From Bacillus_CJ salitolerans (lineage in GTDB: Bacteria; Bacillota; Bacilli; Bacillales; SA4): DNA of 64,000 bases. The notes under the pieces were generated by a model, which worked only from the letters and a program-made list of their open reading frames with translations, was not told the DNA's origin and ran no database searches. The DNA lies in NCBI RefSeq assembly GCF_042680805.1, contig NZ_JBHUEM010000020.1:248001-312000 (forward strand). Reading direction: 5' to 3'. Each line of letters begins with the position of its first letter. The first letter of the stretch is position 1. Of this stretch, positions 52,922 through 61,886 are shown piece after piece. Made by a program: the position numbers and the translations under genes.

Positions 52922-55048
52922 TTAAGCTACTACAATTTGGTCATCAATTAAGCTAATAGTAACGAAGTTAATCTTTTCATTATCGATAATTAAGTCAGCA
53001 ATTCCATCTTCAATTATTTCTTGTATGACTCGGCGAAGTGGCCTTGCCCCAAATGTAGAACTGTATCCTAATTCAGCTATCTTAACTTTTGCTTCACTTG
53101 CAATCTCTATTGTAATACCTTGTTCTTTAAGGTTCTCAATTAAGTCGGATAACATAATATCTACAATTTTTAAGATACTTTCTTTTTCAAGATGCTTAAA
53201 TTCAATTATAGAGTCAAAACGATTTAGGAACTCTGGACGGAAATAGTCGCCGAGTGATTCCAGGATTGACATATACTCATCAGTTGTATTTGTTCCAAAA
53301 CCAAGTTCACCTTTTTTCTTTTGTGAAGTACCTGCGTTAGATGTCATAATAATTACTGTATCTCTGAAGCTTGTTACTCTTCCTTGGCTATCAGTTAGTC
53401 GACCATCTTCCATAATTTGAAGGAACATGTTCAAAACATCTGGATGTGCTTTTTCAACTTCATCCAATAGAAGGATAGAATAGGGATTCCTTCTTACTTT
53501 TTCTGTCAATTGACCTGCTTCTTCATGACCAACGTATCCAGGAGGAGAGCCAATAAGCTTTGAAACAGAGTGCTTCTCCATATATTCACTCATGTCTAAA
53601 CGTATCATTGCATCCTTACTGCCAAATAGTTCAGCGGCAAGAGTTTTGGTTAACTCGGTTTTACCTGTTCCCGTTGGTCCAACAAAGAGGAAGGAGGCAG
53701 TCGGACGAGTTTTCGATTTTAGTCCTGCACGTCCGCGGCGAATTGCTTTGGCTACTTTCTCAACCGCTATTTCTTGTCCAATAATCTTTTCCATCAAACG
53801 CGCTTGAAGATCCTTTAATTTTGCTTGTTCACTTTCCTGAAGTTTCCTTACGGGAATACCTGTTTTTGATTCAATTATGGCTTGAATATGTTCGATTGTC
53901 ACAATAGATTGATTACCTGTTGGTGTAGTTTCTAGCCTTTCTCTTAATTGATTCTCTTCATCTCGTAGCTTTGCGGCTGTTTCATAGTCCTCTTTTGTAG
54001 AAGCTTCAGTTTTTAGCTTCGTAATTTCATCCAGTCTCTGCTGAATTTTTCCTTTATCTGTTTCTACCTGATCCAGATTTAACTGAGATCCCGCTTCATC
54101 TAATAAATCGATCGCTTTGTCTGGTAAGTAGCGATCTTGTATATATCGATTTGATAGGGTTACACAAGCCTTTAAAACATCATTTGAATACTGAACATCA
54201 TGATAGCTCTCATAAATGGGTCGGATTCCTTTTAAGATTTCAAATGCTTCATCGACAGTTGGTTCTTTTACAATAATCGGTTGAAAACGTCGTTCCAGTG
54301 CTGGATCCTTTTCAATTATTCTATACTCCTTTAATGTTGTAGCCCCGATAATCTGCATATCACCACGTGCTAGAGCAGGCTTAAGAATATTAGCAGCATC
54401 CATTGATCCTTCTGAAGTTGACCCAGCACCAACAACCATATGAAGTTCGTCAATAAACAATATAATATCATCTCGCTTTTGTAACTCCTCAACGAGTTGT
54501 TTCATATTTTCTTCAAATTGTCCTCTATAACTTGTTCCAGCCACAAGAGAATTTATATCAAGAGTATAGACTTGTTTATTTCTAAGTTTTTTAGGCACTG
54601 TTCCTTCTGTAATTTTCAGCGCAAAACCTTCAACAATCGCAGTTTTTCCAACACCAGCTTCTCCAATTAGAACGGGGTTATTTTTAGTTCGACGGTTCAA
54701 TACTTCAATTAATCGTTCAACTTCTTTATCTCGGCCAATAACTAAATCAATTCGTCCTTGCTTTGCTTCGTTCGTTAAATTTTTACCATGCTGATCTAAA
54801 AAACCATTTTGTTTAATTCGTTGTTGATTTTGATTCATTTCTTGATGAGCCTGGCCAGGGCTAGGAGAGAAGAACTGTTTAAAAAAATCATCAATATTTG
54901 AAGAATGACTATTAAACTGTGCATTAAAAGGTTGTTTTACAAAAGCATAGCACTCAGTGCATAAGTGTAATTGCTTTCTTTGTTGATTAACTTGTACATT
55001 CATTTGAACAGTTGCTTGGTTCTGTTGACATTTTTGACACATCATCAT
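52922..55048 (-). CDS. clpE: ATP-dependent Clp protease ATP-binding subunit ClpE
   Basis: A 708-residue Hsp100 unfoldase. The N-terminal C4 zinc finger (CQKCQQN and LCTECYAF, residues 4-34) is diagnostic of ClpE. AAA1 has Walker A GEAGVGKT near 135 and Walker B LFIDELH near 200. A short UvrB-like middle region (EDYETAAKLRDEE) follows. AAA2 has GPTGTGKTE near 457 and LLLDEVEKAHPDV near 530. It unfolds damaged proteins for ClpP and helps remove CtsR. Two CtsR boxes lie upstream. GGAGGGTTTAGC precedes the ATG cluster at 55048. Confidence 0.97.
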   Translation of the reverse strand: MMMCQKCQQNQATVQMNVQVNQQRKQLHLCTECYAFVKQPFNAQFNSHSSNIDDFFKQFFSPSPGQAHQEMNQNQQRIKQNGFLDQHGKNLTNEAKQGRIDLVIGRDKEVERLIEVLNRRTKNNPVLIGEAGVGKTAIVEGFALKITEGTVPKKLRNKQVYTLDINSLVAGTSYRGQFEENMKQLVEELQKRDDIILFIDELHMVVGAGSTSEGSMDAANILKPALARGDMQIIGATTLKEYRIIEKDPALERRFQPIIVKEPTVDEAFEILKGIRPIYESYHDVQYSNDVLKACVTLSNRYIQDRYLPDKAIDLLDEAGSQLNLDQVETDKGKIQQRLDEITKLKTEASTKEDYETAAKLRDEENQLRERLETTPTGNQSIVTIEHIQAIIESKTGIPVRKLQESEQAKLKDLQARLMEKIIGQEIAVEKVAKAIRRGRAGLKSKTRPTASFLFVGPTGTGKTELTKTLAAELFGSKDAMIRLDMSEYMEKHSVSKLIGSPPGYVGHEEAGQLTEKVRRNPYSILLLDEVEKAHPDVLNMFLQIMEDGRLTDSQGRVTSFRDTVIIMTSNAGTSQKKKGELGFGTNTTDEYMSILESLGDYFRPEFLNRFDSIIEFKHLEKESILKIVDIMLSDLIENLKEQGITIEIASEAKVKIAELGYSSTFGARPLRRVIQEIIEDGIADLIIDNEKINFVTISLIDDQIVVA

Positions 55049-55078
55049 GCTAAACCCTCCTAAATTTGATTCTTTGAC

Positions 55079-55193
55079 TTTGACTAACTTTGACCTTATA
55101 AATAAAAAATAATAGATGGAAATCCATCCAAACGATTATGCTATCATTGATGATATTTGTCTATATTATATTTGACCTTTTTTGACTTTTCAA
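55079..55193 (-). promoter_or_regulatory. clpE promoter with two CtsR operators
   Basis: Read leftward, the -35 TTGAAA (55188-55193) and -10 TATAAT (55165-55170) are 17 bases apart. The CtsR box AGTCAAA-AAA-GGTCAAA (55171-55187) fills that spacer exactly. A second box GGTCAAA-GTT-AGTCAAA (55079-55095) plus a third GTCAAA half site (to 55073) lies downstream. The consensus is RGTCAAANNNRGTCAAA, so CtsR should shut this promoter tightly until heat stress. Confidence 0.92.
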
Positions 55194-55320
55194 GTGGTTT
55201 GCTTTGAATTTGTTGAAGAGTAAAATTTCTATTAAAAGAAATACAGTTACTATTACTGGCGAATTTCTGAATTATGTTATATGTTGGAAATATCTATAAT
55301 TTTTATAGGGAGATATATGT

Positions 55321-55821
55321 ATGACCGTTATGAAACAAAGCAACAAAGGAATGATTATACTTGACATGTATAATCCAATCTATTTATCAACATTAGAAAC
55401 CTTTTCACTCCCAGATGAACAAAGGCAGTTTACAGGGATGCCACTAGAAATGATTAAATTAGCAAAAGAAGATCATAGTCGAAATCCAATTGTGATTTTA
55501 AACCACAATAACCCAGTAGGTTTTTTTGTTCTTCAAAATGGTGCTAGAGTTGTGGAGTATACCGATAATCCAAATGCATTATTGTTAATTGCCTTTTCTA
55601 TTAATGAAACAGAGCAAGGTAAAGGATTTGCAAAGGATGGACTTCAATTATTAGATAAGTTTGTAAAACAACACTTTCCAACTATTAATGAAATTGTTCT
55701 CGCCGTCAATATGAGGAACAATGCCGCTAGACAACTTTATGAGCGGGTAGGATTTATTGATAAAGGTATAAGGAAAATGGGTCAAATTGGAGAGCAAGCG
55801 ATTCTATCCCTTCAATTGTAA
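55321..55821 (+). CDS. GNAT-family N-acetyltransferase
   Basis: A 166-residue acetyltransferase. Motif A is near residue 93 (FSINETEQGKGFAKDGLQLL; Q-G-K-G-x-A) and motif B near 135 (AVNMRNNAARQLYERVGFIDKG; N-x-A-x-x-L-Y-x-x-x-G-F). The first part (PIYLSTLETFSLPDEQRQFTG) carries the acceptor side and is not typical of a named enzyme. GGGAGATATATGT precedes ATG 55321. It lies upstream of a small membrane protein gene after 30 bases. Confidence 0.85.
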   Translation: MTVMKQSNKGMIILDMYNPIYLSTLETFSLPDEQRQFTGMPLEMIKLAKEDHSRNPIVILNHNNPVGFFVLQNGARVVEYTDNPNALLLIAFSINETEQGKGFAKDGLQLLDKFVKQHFPTINEIVLAVNMRNNAARQLYERVGFIDKGIRKMGQIGEQAILSLQL

Positions 55822-55851
55822 GGTTAGCATTTTAGGAAGGGGGTATAAAAC

Positions 55852-56214
55852 ATGCCAATGGAACAAGAAACAATAACTCTACTTAAAGGTGGATTCTCGG
55901 TAGTAATGGTGATCTCTGTACTCATCACTGTTGTATTATGGTACAGGTTCCGGAAAGGTAGATTGACTTTGCATTTTGCCTTTATATTTACTCTCTTTCA
56001 TTTTCTTACATTAAGTACGGCCATTCATTCAGCAATTCAAACGATATCATATGATTTTTTGATGGTTGAAGATGGAATGACCACTATACATCCTATGGCA
56101 TCAGAGGAGATCTCTTTAAAACTTGGTGCTACTGGTGTAATATGGGGAACAAGTATGGTATGTTTACTTATTTCTATCATTTTGTTCTCACTATCATCAA
56201 AGGTTAAGTATTAA
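55852..56214 (+). CDS. Three-helix membrane protein, unknown
   Basis: A 120-residue protein with helices at about residues 14-32, 41-60 and 92-112. ATG 55852 follows AGGAAGGGGGTATAAAAC. The loop MVEDGMTTIHPMASEEISLK is polar. I do not recognise the family. It is probably cotranscribed with the GNAT gene 30 bases upstream. Confidence 0.65.
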   Translation: MPMEQETITLLKGGFSVVMVISVLITVVLWYRFRKGRLTLHFAFIFTLFHFLTLSTAIHSAIQTISYDFLMVEDGMTTIHPMASEEISLKLGATGVIWGTSMVCLLISIILFSLSSKVKY

Positions 56215-56397
56215 GGAAAGAAAAGCTATGTGCAATTATCCATTCCAATTGTATTACTTTAATCGTCTATACTTGAACAATAGTGTTGAAACGTCTATTC
56301 TAAAATAAGTAAAATCAAACTAAGCTACGATGAAGAGAGCTTAGTTTTTCTATTGATTCCACAAATCGTTTTATTGTATATAGAAAGGAATGCTTCG

Positions 56398-58569
56398 ATG
56401 AATAAACAATTAGTATTAGCTGAGAAACCTTCAGTCGGCAGAGATCTCGCTAGAGTATTAGGATGTCATAAAAAAGGGAATGGATATTTTGAAGGAAGTC
56501 AATATATTGTAACATGGGCTCTAGGGCATCTTGTTACGTTGGCAGACCCAGAACGATATGAAGATAAATACAAATCCTGGAAATTAGAGGATCTTCCCAT
56601 TTTACCTCCATCATTGAAATTAACAGTGATCAAACAAACTGGGAAACAATTTAACATAGTTAAAACTCTGCTTTCCCGTAATGATGTATCTGTGGTCGTT
56701 ATTGCAACAGATGCTGGTCGTGAAGGGGAACTCGTTGCCAGATGGATATTAGATAAAGCGAAGGTAAAGAAGCCGCTTAAAAGACTCTGGATTTCATCTG
56801 TAACTGATAGGGCAATAAAGGAGGGCTTCCAGAAGCTACGAAGTGGAAATGAATATGAAAACTTATATGCTTCAGCCGTTGCACGATCTGAAGCAGACTG
56901 GTTTGTAGGGATAAATGCAACACGAGCCTTAACAACTAAATATAATGCCCAGCTCTCATGTGGGCGTGTTCAGACACCTACACTCGCTATGATTGCAAAA
57001 AGGGAAGATGAAATTAAAGAATTTAAGCCGAAAGTATATTATGGAATTTTAGCAATAACTTCACACTTTACCTTAGCCTGGCATGACTCAAAAACAAAGG
57101 AAAAGCGATCATTTGATAAAAATCGAATTGAAGACATCGTAAAACGGCTAAACAATCATAATGCTATCGTCGAAGATGTCCAAAAGAGTCGAAAGAAAAG
57201 CTACTCACCACAGCTTTATGACTTAACGGAATTACAAAGAGACGGTCATAGGTTGTTCGGATTTTCTGCAAAAGAAACACTATCAATCATGCAGAAGTTA
57301 TATGAACAACATAAGTTAGTCACGTATCCACGAACCGATTCAAGGTATATCTCTACTGATATGGTGGATACATTAAAAGATCGTATTGAGGCATGCATGA
57401 TCCCTGACTATGCACAATTTGCTAAGAAAGCATTAAGGACTATGCGTCCAAATTATTCTTTTGTTGATAATAGTAAGGTTTCAGATCATCATGCGATTAT
57501 TCCAACCGAACAAAGGGCAAATATAAGAGAGCTTAGTGAAAAAGAAAGAAAGATATATGATTTAATTGTTAAGCGTTTCTTAGCAATGATGTATCCACCC
57601 TTTGAATATGAGCAAACAAATGTAATGGCAAAAATCAGTACAGAAGTGTTCAATGCAAAGGGTAAAACCGTTGTTTCACTAGGTTGGAAGGAAGTATATA
57701 ATCAATCAAGTGATGAAGACACTGATGATGAACAAGCCTTACCAGTTATTCAAAAGGGAGACCGGTTTGAAATAATAAACCTGAGGTCTACAACTGGAGA
57801 AACAAAGCCACCAAAACGATTCGATGAGGGTACTTTATTGTCAGCTATGGAAAACCCGGCAAAATTCATGACTGGGGAAAGTAAAGATTTGATTCAAACG
57901 ATTGGAAAAACAGGCGGGCTTGGGACTGTTGCGACAAGAGCTGATATCATTGAAAAGTTGTTTAACAGTTTCTTAATAGAACAAAAAGGGAAAGAAATTT
58001 TTATTACAAATAAAGGTAAACAGCTACTAGAGTTGGTACCAGAGGATCTAAAATCGCCTGCATTGACAGCTGAATGGGAACAAAAGCTCGAGCTTATTTC
58101 AAAAGGTTTATTAAAGAAGGAAATGTTTGTTCGCGAAATAAAAGAATATACGAAAACGGCAATAAAAGAAATTAAAAACAGTGGTGCACGATTTAAGCAC
58201 GATAATTTAACTGGTACAAAATGCCCTGATTGTGGGAAGCTAATGCTTGAGGTAAATGGAAAGAAGGGAAAAATGCTTGTATGTCAGGATAGGGATTGTG
58301 GACACAGAAAGAATATTTCCAAAGTTACTAACGCCCGATGTCCGAATTGTAAAAAGAAGCTTGAACTTCGCGGAGAAGGAGACGGACAAATATTCTTCTG
58401 TAAATGTGGTCATCGTGAAAAACTCTCTACTTTCCAGGAAAGAAGAAAGAAAGACCAACATTCTAAAGTATCAAAGAGAGATGTAGCGAGTTATTTGAAA
58501 AAGCAAGATAACGAACCGGTTAACACCGCACTTGCGGATGCACTAGCAAAACTAAAATTTAATAAATAA
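56398..58569 (+). CDS. topB: DNA topoisomerase III
   Basis: A type IA topoisomerase of about 723 residues that relaxes negative supercoils and decatenates DNA. The Toprim domain opens LVLAEKPSVGRDLARVLG and contains VIATDAGREGELVARWIL near residue 100. The catalytic Tyr is in LVTYPRTDSRYIS near 310. Two zinc-ribbon-like units lie at the end (CPDCGKLMLEVNGKKGKMLVC...CGH and CPNCKKKLELRGEGDGQIFFCKCGH, about 615-690). The frame opens earlier, but GAAAGGAATGCTTCG fixes ATG 56398. The length fits Bacillus TopB (about 727). Confidence 0.96.
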   Translation: MNKQLVLAEKPSVGRDLARVLGCHKKGNGYFEGSQYIVTWALGHLVTLADPERYEDKYKSWKLEDLPILPPSLKLTVIKQTGKQFNIVKTLLSRNDVSVVVIATDAGREGELVARWILDKAKVKKPLKRLWISSVTDRAIKEGFQKLRSGNEYENLYASAVARSEADWFVGINATRALTTKYNAQLSCGRVQTPTLAMIAKREDEIKEFKPKVYYGILAITSHFTLAWHDSKTKEKRSFDKNRIEDIVKRLNNHNAIVEDVQKSRKKSYSPQLYDLTELQRDGHRLFGFSAKETLSIMQKLYEQHKLVTYPRTDSRYISTDMVDTLKDRIEACMIPDYAQFAKKALRTMRPNYSFVDNSKVSDHHAIIPTEQRANIRELSEKERKIYDLIVKRFLAMMYPPFEYEQTNVMAKISTEVFNAKGKTVVSLGWKEVYNQSSDEDTDDEQALPVIQKGDRFEIINLRSTTGETKPPKRFDEGTLLSAMENPAKFMTGESKDLIQTIGKTGGLGTVATRADIIEKLFNSFLIEQKGKEIFITNKGKQLLELVPEDLKSPALTAEWEQKLELISKGLLKKEMFVREIKEYTKTAIKEIKNSGARFKHDNLTGTKCPDCGKLMLEVNGKKGKMLVCQDRDCGHRKNISKVTNARCPNCKKKLELRGEGDGQIFFCKCGHREKLSTFQERRKKDQHSKVSKRDVASYLKKQDNEPVNTALADALAKLKFNK

Positions 58570-58571
58570 AA

Positions 58572-58602
58572 AAAAGACGAGAACAAGGTTCTCGTCTTTT
58601 TA
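58572..58602 (+). terminator. Terminator after topB
   Basis: AAAAGACGAGAAC pairs with GTTCTCGTCTTTT around AAG, then T. The following 58603-58866 interval holds only the leader of the next gene. Confidence 0.9.
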
Positions 58603-58866
58603 GTACTGTGAAACTAAATCTATTTCTAATCTGAGCCAACTAAGCATTTCTAGTAAGTTCTTTCCCCTTACATAAAGAATAGGTACATGGATAGATAAAA
58701 AGATTGAATACATGTAATAAGGACCATTTTTTGTAAAGAATCGTAAATTCCCCCCTATAAGACATTTCCTGTTCGAACCTTTTAAGGGAATAGATGGAAA
58801 GGGGAGCGGAAAAAGAATATTTGTTTCACATCACAATCTGCCAATCAAAAAATGGAGGAAACTGGA

Positions 58867-60438
58867 ATGAAAAAAATTCTTACTATCAATCTTTACGTGT
58901 TAACTGCATTCGTTTTAATGGCAAGTTTGATTATACCTCAAGGTAAGGTTTCAGCCGCAGCAAGCATCCATCTACATATTGATGGAGGGGAGCTAAGTGA
59001 TGATACAAAAGTGACCCTCGTCTATGAAGAGGATGATGATGAAGAAGAAATCAACATGTACAGACATAATGGAACGCTCTATAAAGCAGGAAAACCAAGT
59101 GGATTCCAAGCAACTCTAGATGTAACGTTTGAAGTCGAAGAAGATGGTAAAACGGAAGCCTATGATCCTGTTAAAGTGACAGGGAAAAATGGGACCATTA
59201 ATTATTGGATTACAATTGATGGTGATGATGACGAAGAGGATACTGACAACAACGATAACCTTACTACATTTGTCCAAAATAAGCCATTAACGCCATTTGT
59301 AAAAGATGTCTATAACAATGGGGATGGTACATTTACAGCATACTGGGGATACAAAAATGACAACCATGTAAAAGTTGATGCAAAAACAAGTATCTTTACA
59401 AATGGATATGTCTACAACCAATTAACTCCATTAAAAAAAGGGTTTCGTGAAGGGAGAGTAGAGGAAGCATTTAAGAGCGTTTTTACAGGAGCTTCTCTAA
59501 CTTGGGAATTAACTGGACCAGATGGGATTAAGAGAAGTGCAACCGCTTTAGCAAGTTCGGCTAAATCATATCGAAACATTCACCCTTTATTAACAGGAGT
59601 ATACAAAAATCTCGATGGTACGTATACAGCTTATTGGGGATACCATAATGAAAACCATGTGACCGTAGACTCAAAAGCAAGTCAATTTACTACTTCAGTA
59701 CTAAATCAAGCCGAACCAATGAAAACGAATTTTTTACCTGGTTTTGTAGAAGCAGCATTTAATACCAAGTTTAACACTGGTACACTAGGATGGAACTTCA
59801 TTGGACTGAATGGTAGTAGTTCTACAGTTACAGCAAACATTAGCGTTGCACAAAACTATGGAGACCTTTTACCAAAAGTTACTGCTGTTTATAACAACGG
59901 AAACGGTACGTACACAGCTTATTGGGGCTACCAAAATTCAAGTGCTGTATCTGTAGATGCACTAGAAAGTAAATTCATCTCAGGAACTGTATCAGACAAT
60001 GAACAACCAATGAGCAAAAACTTCTTTAAAGGATCAAAAGATGCTGCCTTTAAAACTGTGTTTAAAGGAGATCACTTAATATGGCAATTAAGAGGACCTA
60101 ATGGAGAGAAGAGAATTGCTACTGCCATCACAAATAATGCCATACCATACTCAGCATTACTTCCATTAGTCAATAAAGTGGTGAGTAATGGTGATGGTAC
60201 TTATACTGCCGTTTGGGGTTATCATAACTTAAATACCGTCGAGATTAGTTCATCAAATAGTACGTTTAAGGGAACTGTTTTAAAAAACGAAGTGGCGTTA
60301 AATCAATTTAAACCTGGATTACAAAATCAAGTTTTTGAAACAACCTTTAAGGGAACAGGTTTAACATGGGAGGTAGAAGGCCCAGATGGAGTGACAAGGA
60401 CGGTAACAGCCTACTCTAAAAATGCTATAACACAATAA
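58867..60438 (+). CDS. Secreted protein with four tandem ~97-residue repeats
   Basis: A 523-residue exported protein. The signal peptide is about residues 1-31 (LTAFVLMASLIIPQGKVSAA). An acidic N-terminal domain (about 32-140, with runs of Asp/Glu such as EEDDDEEE and DGDDDEEDTDN) may bind cations. Four repeats follow, each opening with a version of VYNNGDGTYTAYWGYxN and closing with LTWELxGPDGxxRxxTA. The repeat starts are near 59300, 59595, 59880 and 60175. No anchor motif (LPXTG, SLH) is seen, so it is released or held by charge. TGGAGGAAACTGG fixes ATG 58867. The repeat units resemble adhesion or matrix modules; the role is unknown. Confidence 0.82.
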   Translation: MKKILTINLYVLTAFVLMASLIIPQGKVSAAASIHLHIDGGELSDDTKVTLVYEEDDDEEEINMYRHNGTLYKAGKPSGFQATLDVTFEVEEDGKTEAYDPVKVTGKNGTINYWITIDGDDDEEDTDNNDNLTTFVQNKPLTPFVKDVYNNGDGTFTAYWGYKNDNHVKVDAKTSIFTNGYVYNQLTPLKKGFREGRVEEAFKSVFTGASLTWELTGPDGIKRSATALASSAKSYRNIHPLLTGVYKNLDGTYTAYWGYHNENHVTVDSKASQFTTSVLNQAEPMKTNFLPGFVEAAFNTKFNTGTLGWNFIGLNGSSSTVTANISVAQNYGDLLPKVTAVYNNGNGTYTAYWGYQNSSAVSVDALESKFISGTVSDNEQPMSKNFFKGSKDAAFKTVFKGDHLIWQLRGPNGEKRIATAITNNAIPYSALLPLVNKVVSNGDGTYTAVWGYHNLNTVEISSSNSTFKGTVLKNEVALNQFKPGLQNQVFETTFKGTGLTWEVEGPDGVTRTVTAYSKNAITQ

Positions 60439-60441
60439 AAC

Positions 60442-60474
60442 AAAAGCTGCTAACCATCTGTTAGCAGCTTTCTT
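60442..60474. terminator. Bidirectional terminator between convergent genes
   Basis: AAAGCTGCTAA (60443-60453) pairs with TTAGCAGCTTT (60461-60471). Confidence 0.88.
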
Positions 60475-60883
60475 ACTGTTTACGATCCTGTAGTACATCC
60501 TCAATAACTTCAATGTGTAGACTTGCCCAAGCCTTTTCATGAAAATGTAAGTAAATCCCCCAAAATAATAAGATGATATAGATAATCACAAAAGGAATCC
60601 ACAAATTAAAGGCTCCAAACAATAGTTCAAGGAGAGGTTTTGAAAAAATAAATAACAACCAAGGAACAGTCGTCACGATAAGAGGAATGGAACCACTAGC
60701 CTGTTTTTCCTTTATCATTTTTAACTTGATTTTTTTTAGAACAGAGTTTGGTAAATCTTGATAAAATCTTATGATTTCTGAAATTTCGTTCATTTCTTTT
60801 ATATGGTCAATCTCTTGCTTCAAGCTTTTCAATCTTTTTAGTTTTAGAAAAAATTTGTGTGCATCACCGCGAAAACTAAACAT
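60473..60883 (-). CDS. Two-helix membrane protein, unknown
   Basis: A 136-residue protein with a basic, coiled N-terminal half (AHKFFLKLKRLKSLKQEIDHIKEMNEI). Two close helices lie at about residues 67-86 and 92-111, and an amphipathic tail follows. ATG 60883 follows AGGGAGGAGATGGAGT. There is no recognised domain. It is leftward and stands alone. Confidence 0.65.
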   Translation of the reverse strand: MFSFRGDAHKFFLKLKRLKSLKQEIDHIKEMNEISEIIRFYQDLPNSVLKKIKLKMIKEKQASGSIPLIVTTVPWLLFIFSKPLLELLFGAFNLWIPFVIIYIILLFWGIYLHFHEKAWASLHIEVIEDVLQDRKQ

Positions 60884-60971
60884 TACTCCATCTCCTCCCT
60901 ATATTAGATTAGACGGAATGAGTGATATCTAAACAAATAAGGTGAATCTCTTTTAAAGGTGACTCCTAACT

Positions 60972-61005
60972 AAAAAAAAAGCTAATTCAATTTAGAATCA
61001 GCTTT
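60972..61005 (-). terminator. Terminator of the riboswitch-controlled transporter gene
   Basis: Read leftward, AAAGCTGATTC pairs with GAATTAGCTTT, followed by a run of T. Confidence 0.85.
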
Positions 61006-61012
61006 GTAACAA

Positions 61013-61546
61013 CTATTGTACAAGTTCTCTATTTTTAAGCGTCGCAAGCTGAAGAACACCAACCCCAATGAATTGCATACTCACTTTAATGATGACTTGA
61101 CCTAATATTGCCATCCACACGAATTCCCAAGGTATAAATCCAGCACCGAGTGGAGAAAGGCCAATGATAACAAATATGGCTGAATCAAGAATACCACCAA
61201 CAGCTCCACTATATAATACTCTAATATTCAGCGGTAATTTTAATCGAGAATAAATTTCTGTATCGGTTGTTTCTGAAATCGCGAAACTTACAGCACTTGC
61301 AAACACAATCCACAAAGTATCTCCTAAAGAATAGCTTGAGAGTGCAGAAAGAAGTAAAGCTAGGCAAATGAATACGTACGTTTTTTTCTTCCCATATTTA
61401 TTTTGAACAAAGTCACGTAGGATAAATGTTGCGCCGATTAAGAACGATCCCATTGGAATAATAAATACACCTAATTGTAGGGGAGCAAACTTCGCAGTTA
61501 AAACATTTGCTAACACAATGACACTTAAATAAAACAAAATTCTCAT
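61013..61546 (-). CDS. VUT/YhhQ-type transporter, likely queuosine precursor uptake
   Basis: A membrane protein of about 177 residues with six helices (RILFYLSVIVLANVLTAKF as the first). The family signatures are GVFIIPMGSFLIGATFILRDFVQNKYGKKK near residue 30 and SAVSFAISETTDTEIYSRLK near 88. COG1738-type proteins transport queuosine precursors (7-deazaguanines such as preQ0/preQ1). A preQ1-I riboswitch directly upstream strongly supports this. AAAGGAGATGACCTC fixes ATG 61546. Queuosine is the tRNA wobble modification; the salvaged precursor would enter the QueF/Tgt branch. Confidence 0.88.
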   Translation of the reverse strand: MRILFYLSVIVLANVLTAKFAPLQLGVFIIPMGSFLIGATFILRDFVQNKYGKKKTYVFICLALLLSALSSYSLGDTLWIVFASAVSFAISETTDTEIYSRLKLPLNIRVLYSGAVGGILDSAIFVIIGLSPLGAGFIPWEFVWMAILGQVIIKVSMQFIGVGVLQLATLKNRELVQ

Positions 61547-61600
61547 GAGGTCATCTCCTTTTTTTATTTCTTTAGAACAAAGGAGGTTCAAAAATACTCT

Positions 61601-61672
61601 AAAAAAGAAAAAACTACATCCTAAGGATATAGCTGCCTTAGTTTTTTATAGAGGGTATTATCTAGAACCTCT
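61601..61672 (-). ncRNA. preQ1-I riboswitch with terminator
   Basis: Read leftward, the aptamer 61672-61638 begins AGAGGTTCTAG, pairs AGAGG with CCTCT, and ends with CCCTCTATAAAAAACTAA, the standard preQ1-I class core and A-rich tail. The following sequence folds CTAAGG with CCTTAG and runs into TTTTTTC (61613-61601). This forms an intrinsic terminator that overlaps the aptamer tail, so bound preQ1 should lower transcription of the transporter at 61546. Confidence 0.92.
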
Positions 61673-61886
61673 CCTGCATGATGCAGAATTAGATTTATAT
61701 ATTTATAACACTGATTAATATATCATATGTTTTCAATTTGTAAAGTAGAAATTTATTTATAATCAAAATATCACACAATTCTTATTTCTTCCGTACAAAT
61801 ATTTATTTTAAGCAATAAAAGAAAGTCTTATAATAAATTAAATACCATTTACTTCAAATCAAATCAAAGTATAAGGAAGAGGTTTT

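Noticed and set aside
53560..53807. Rightward frames of 71-74 codons
   Set aside because: They are antisense to the AAA2 domain of clpE with no initiation signals.
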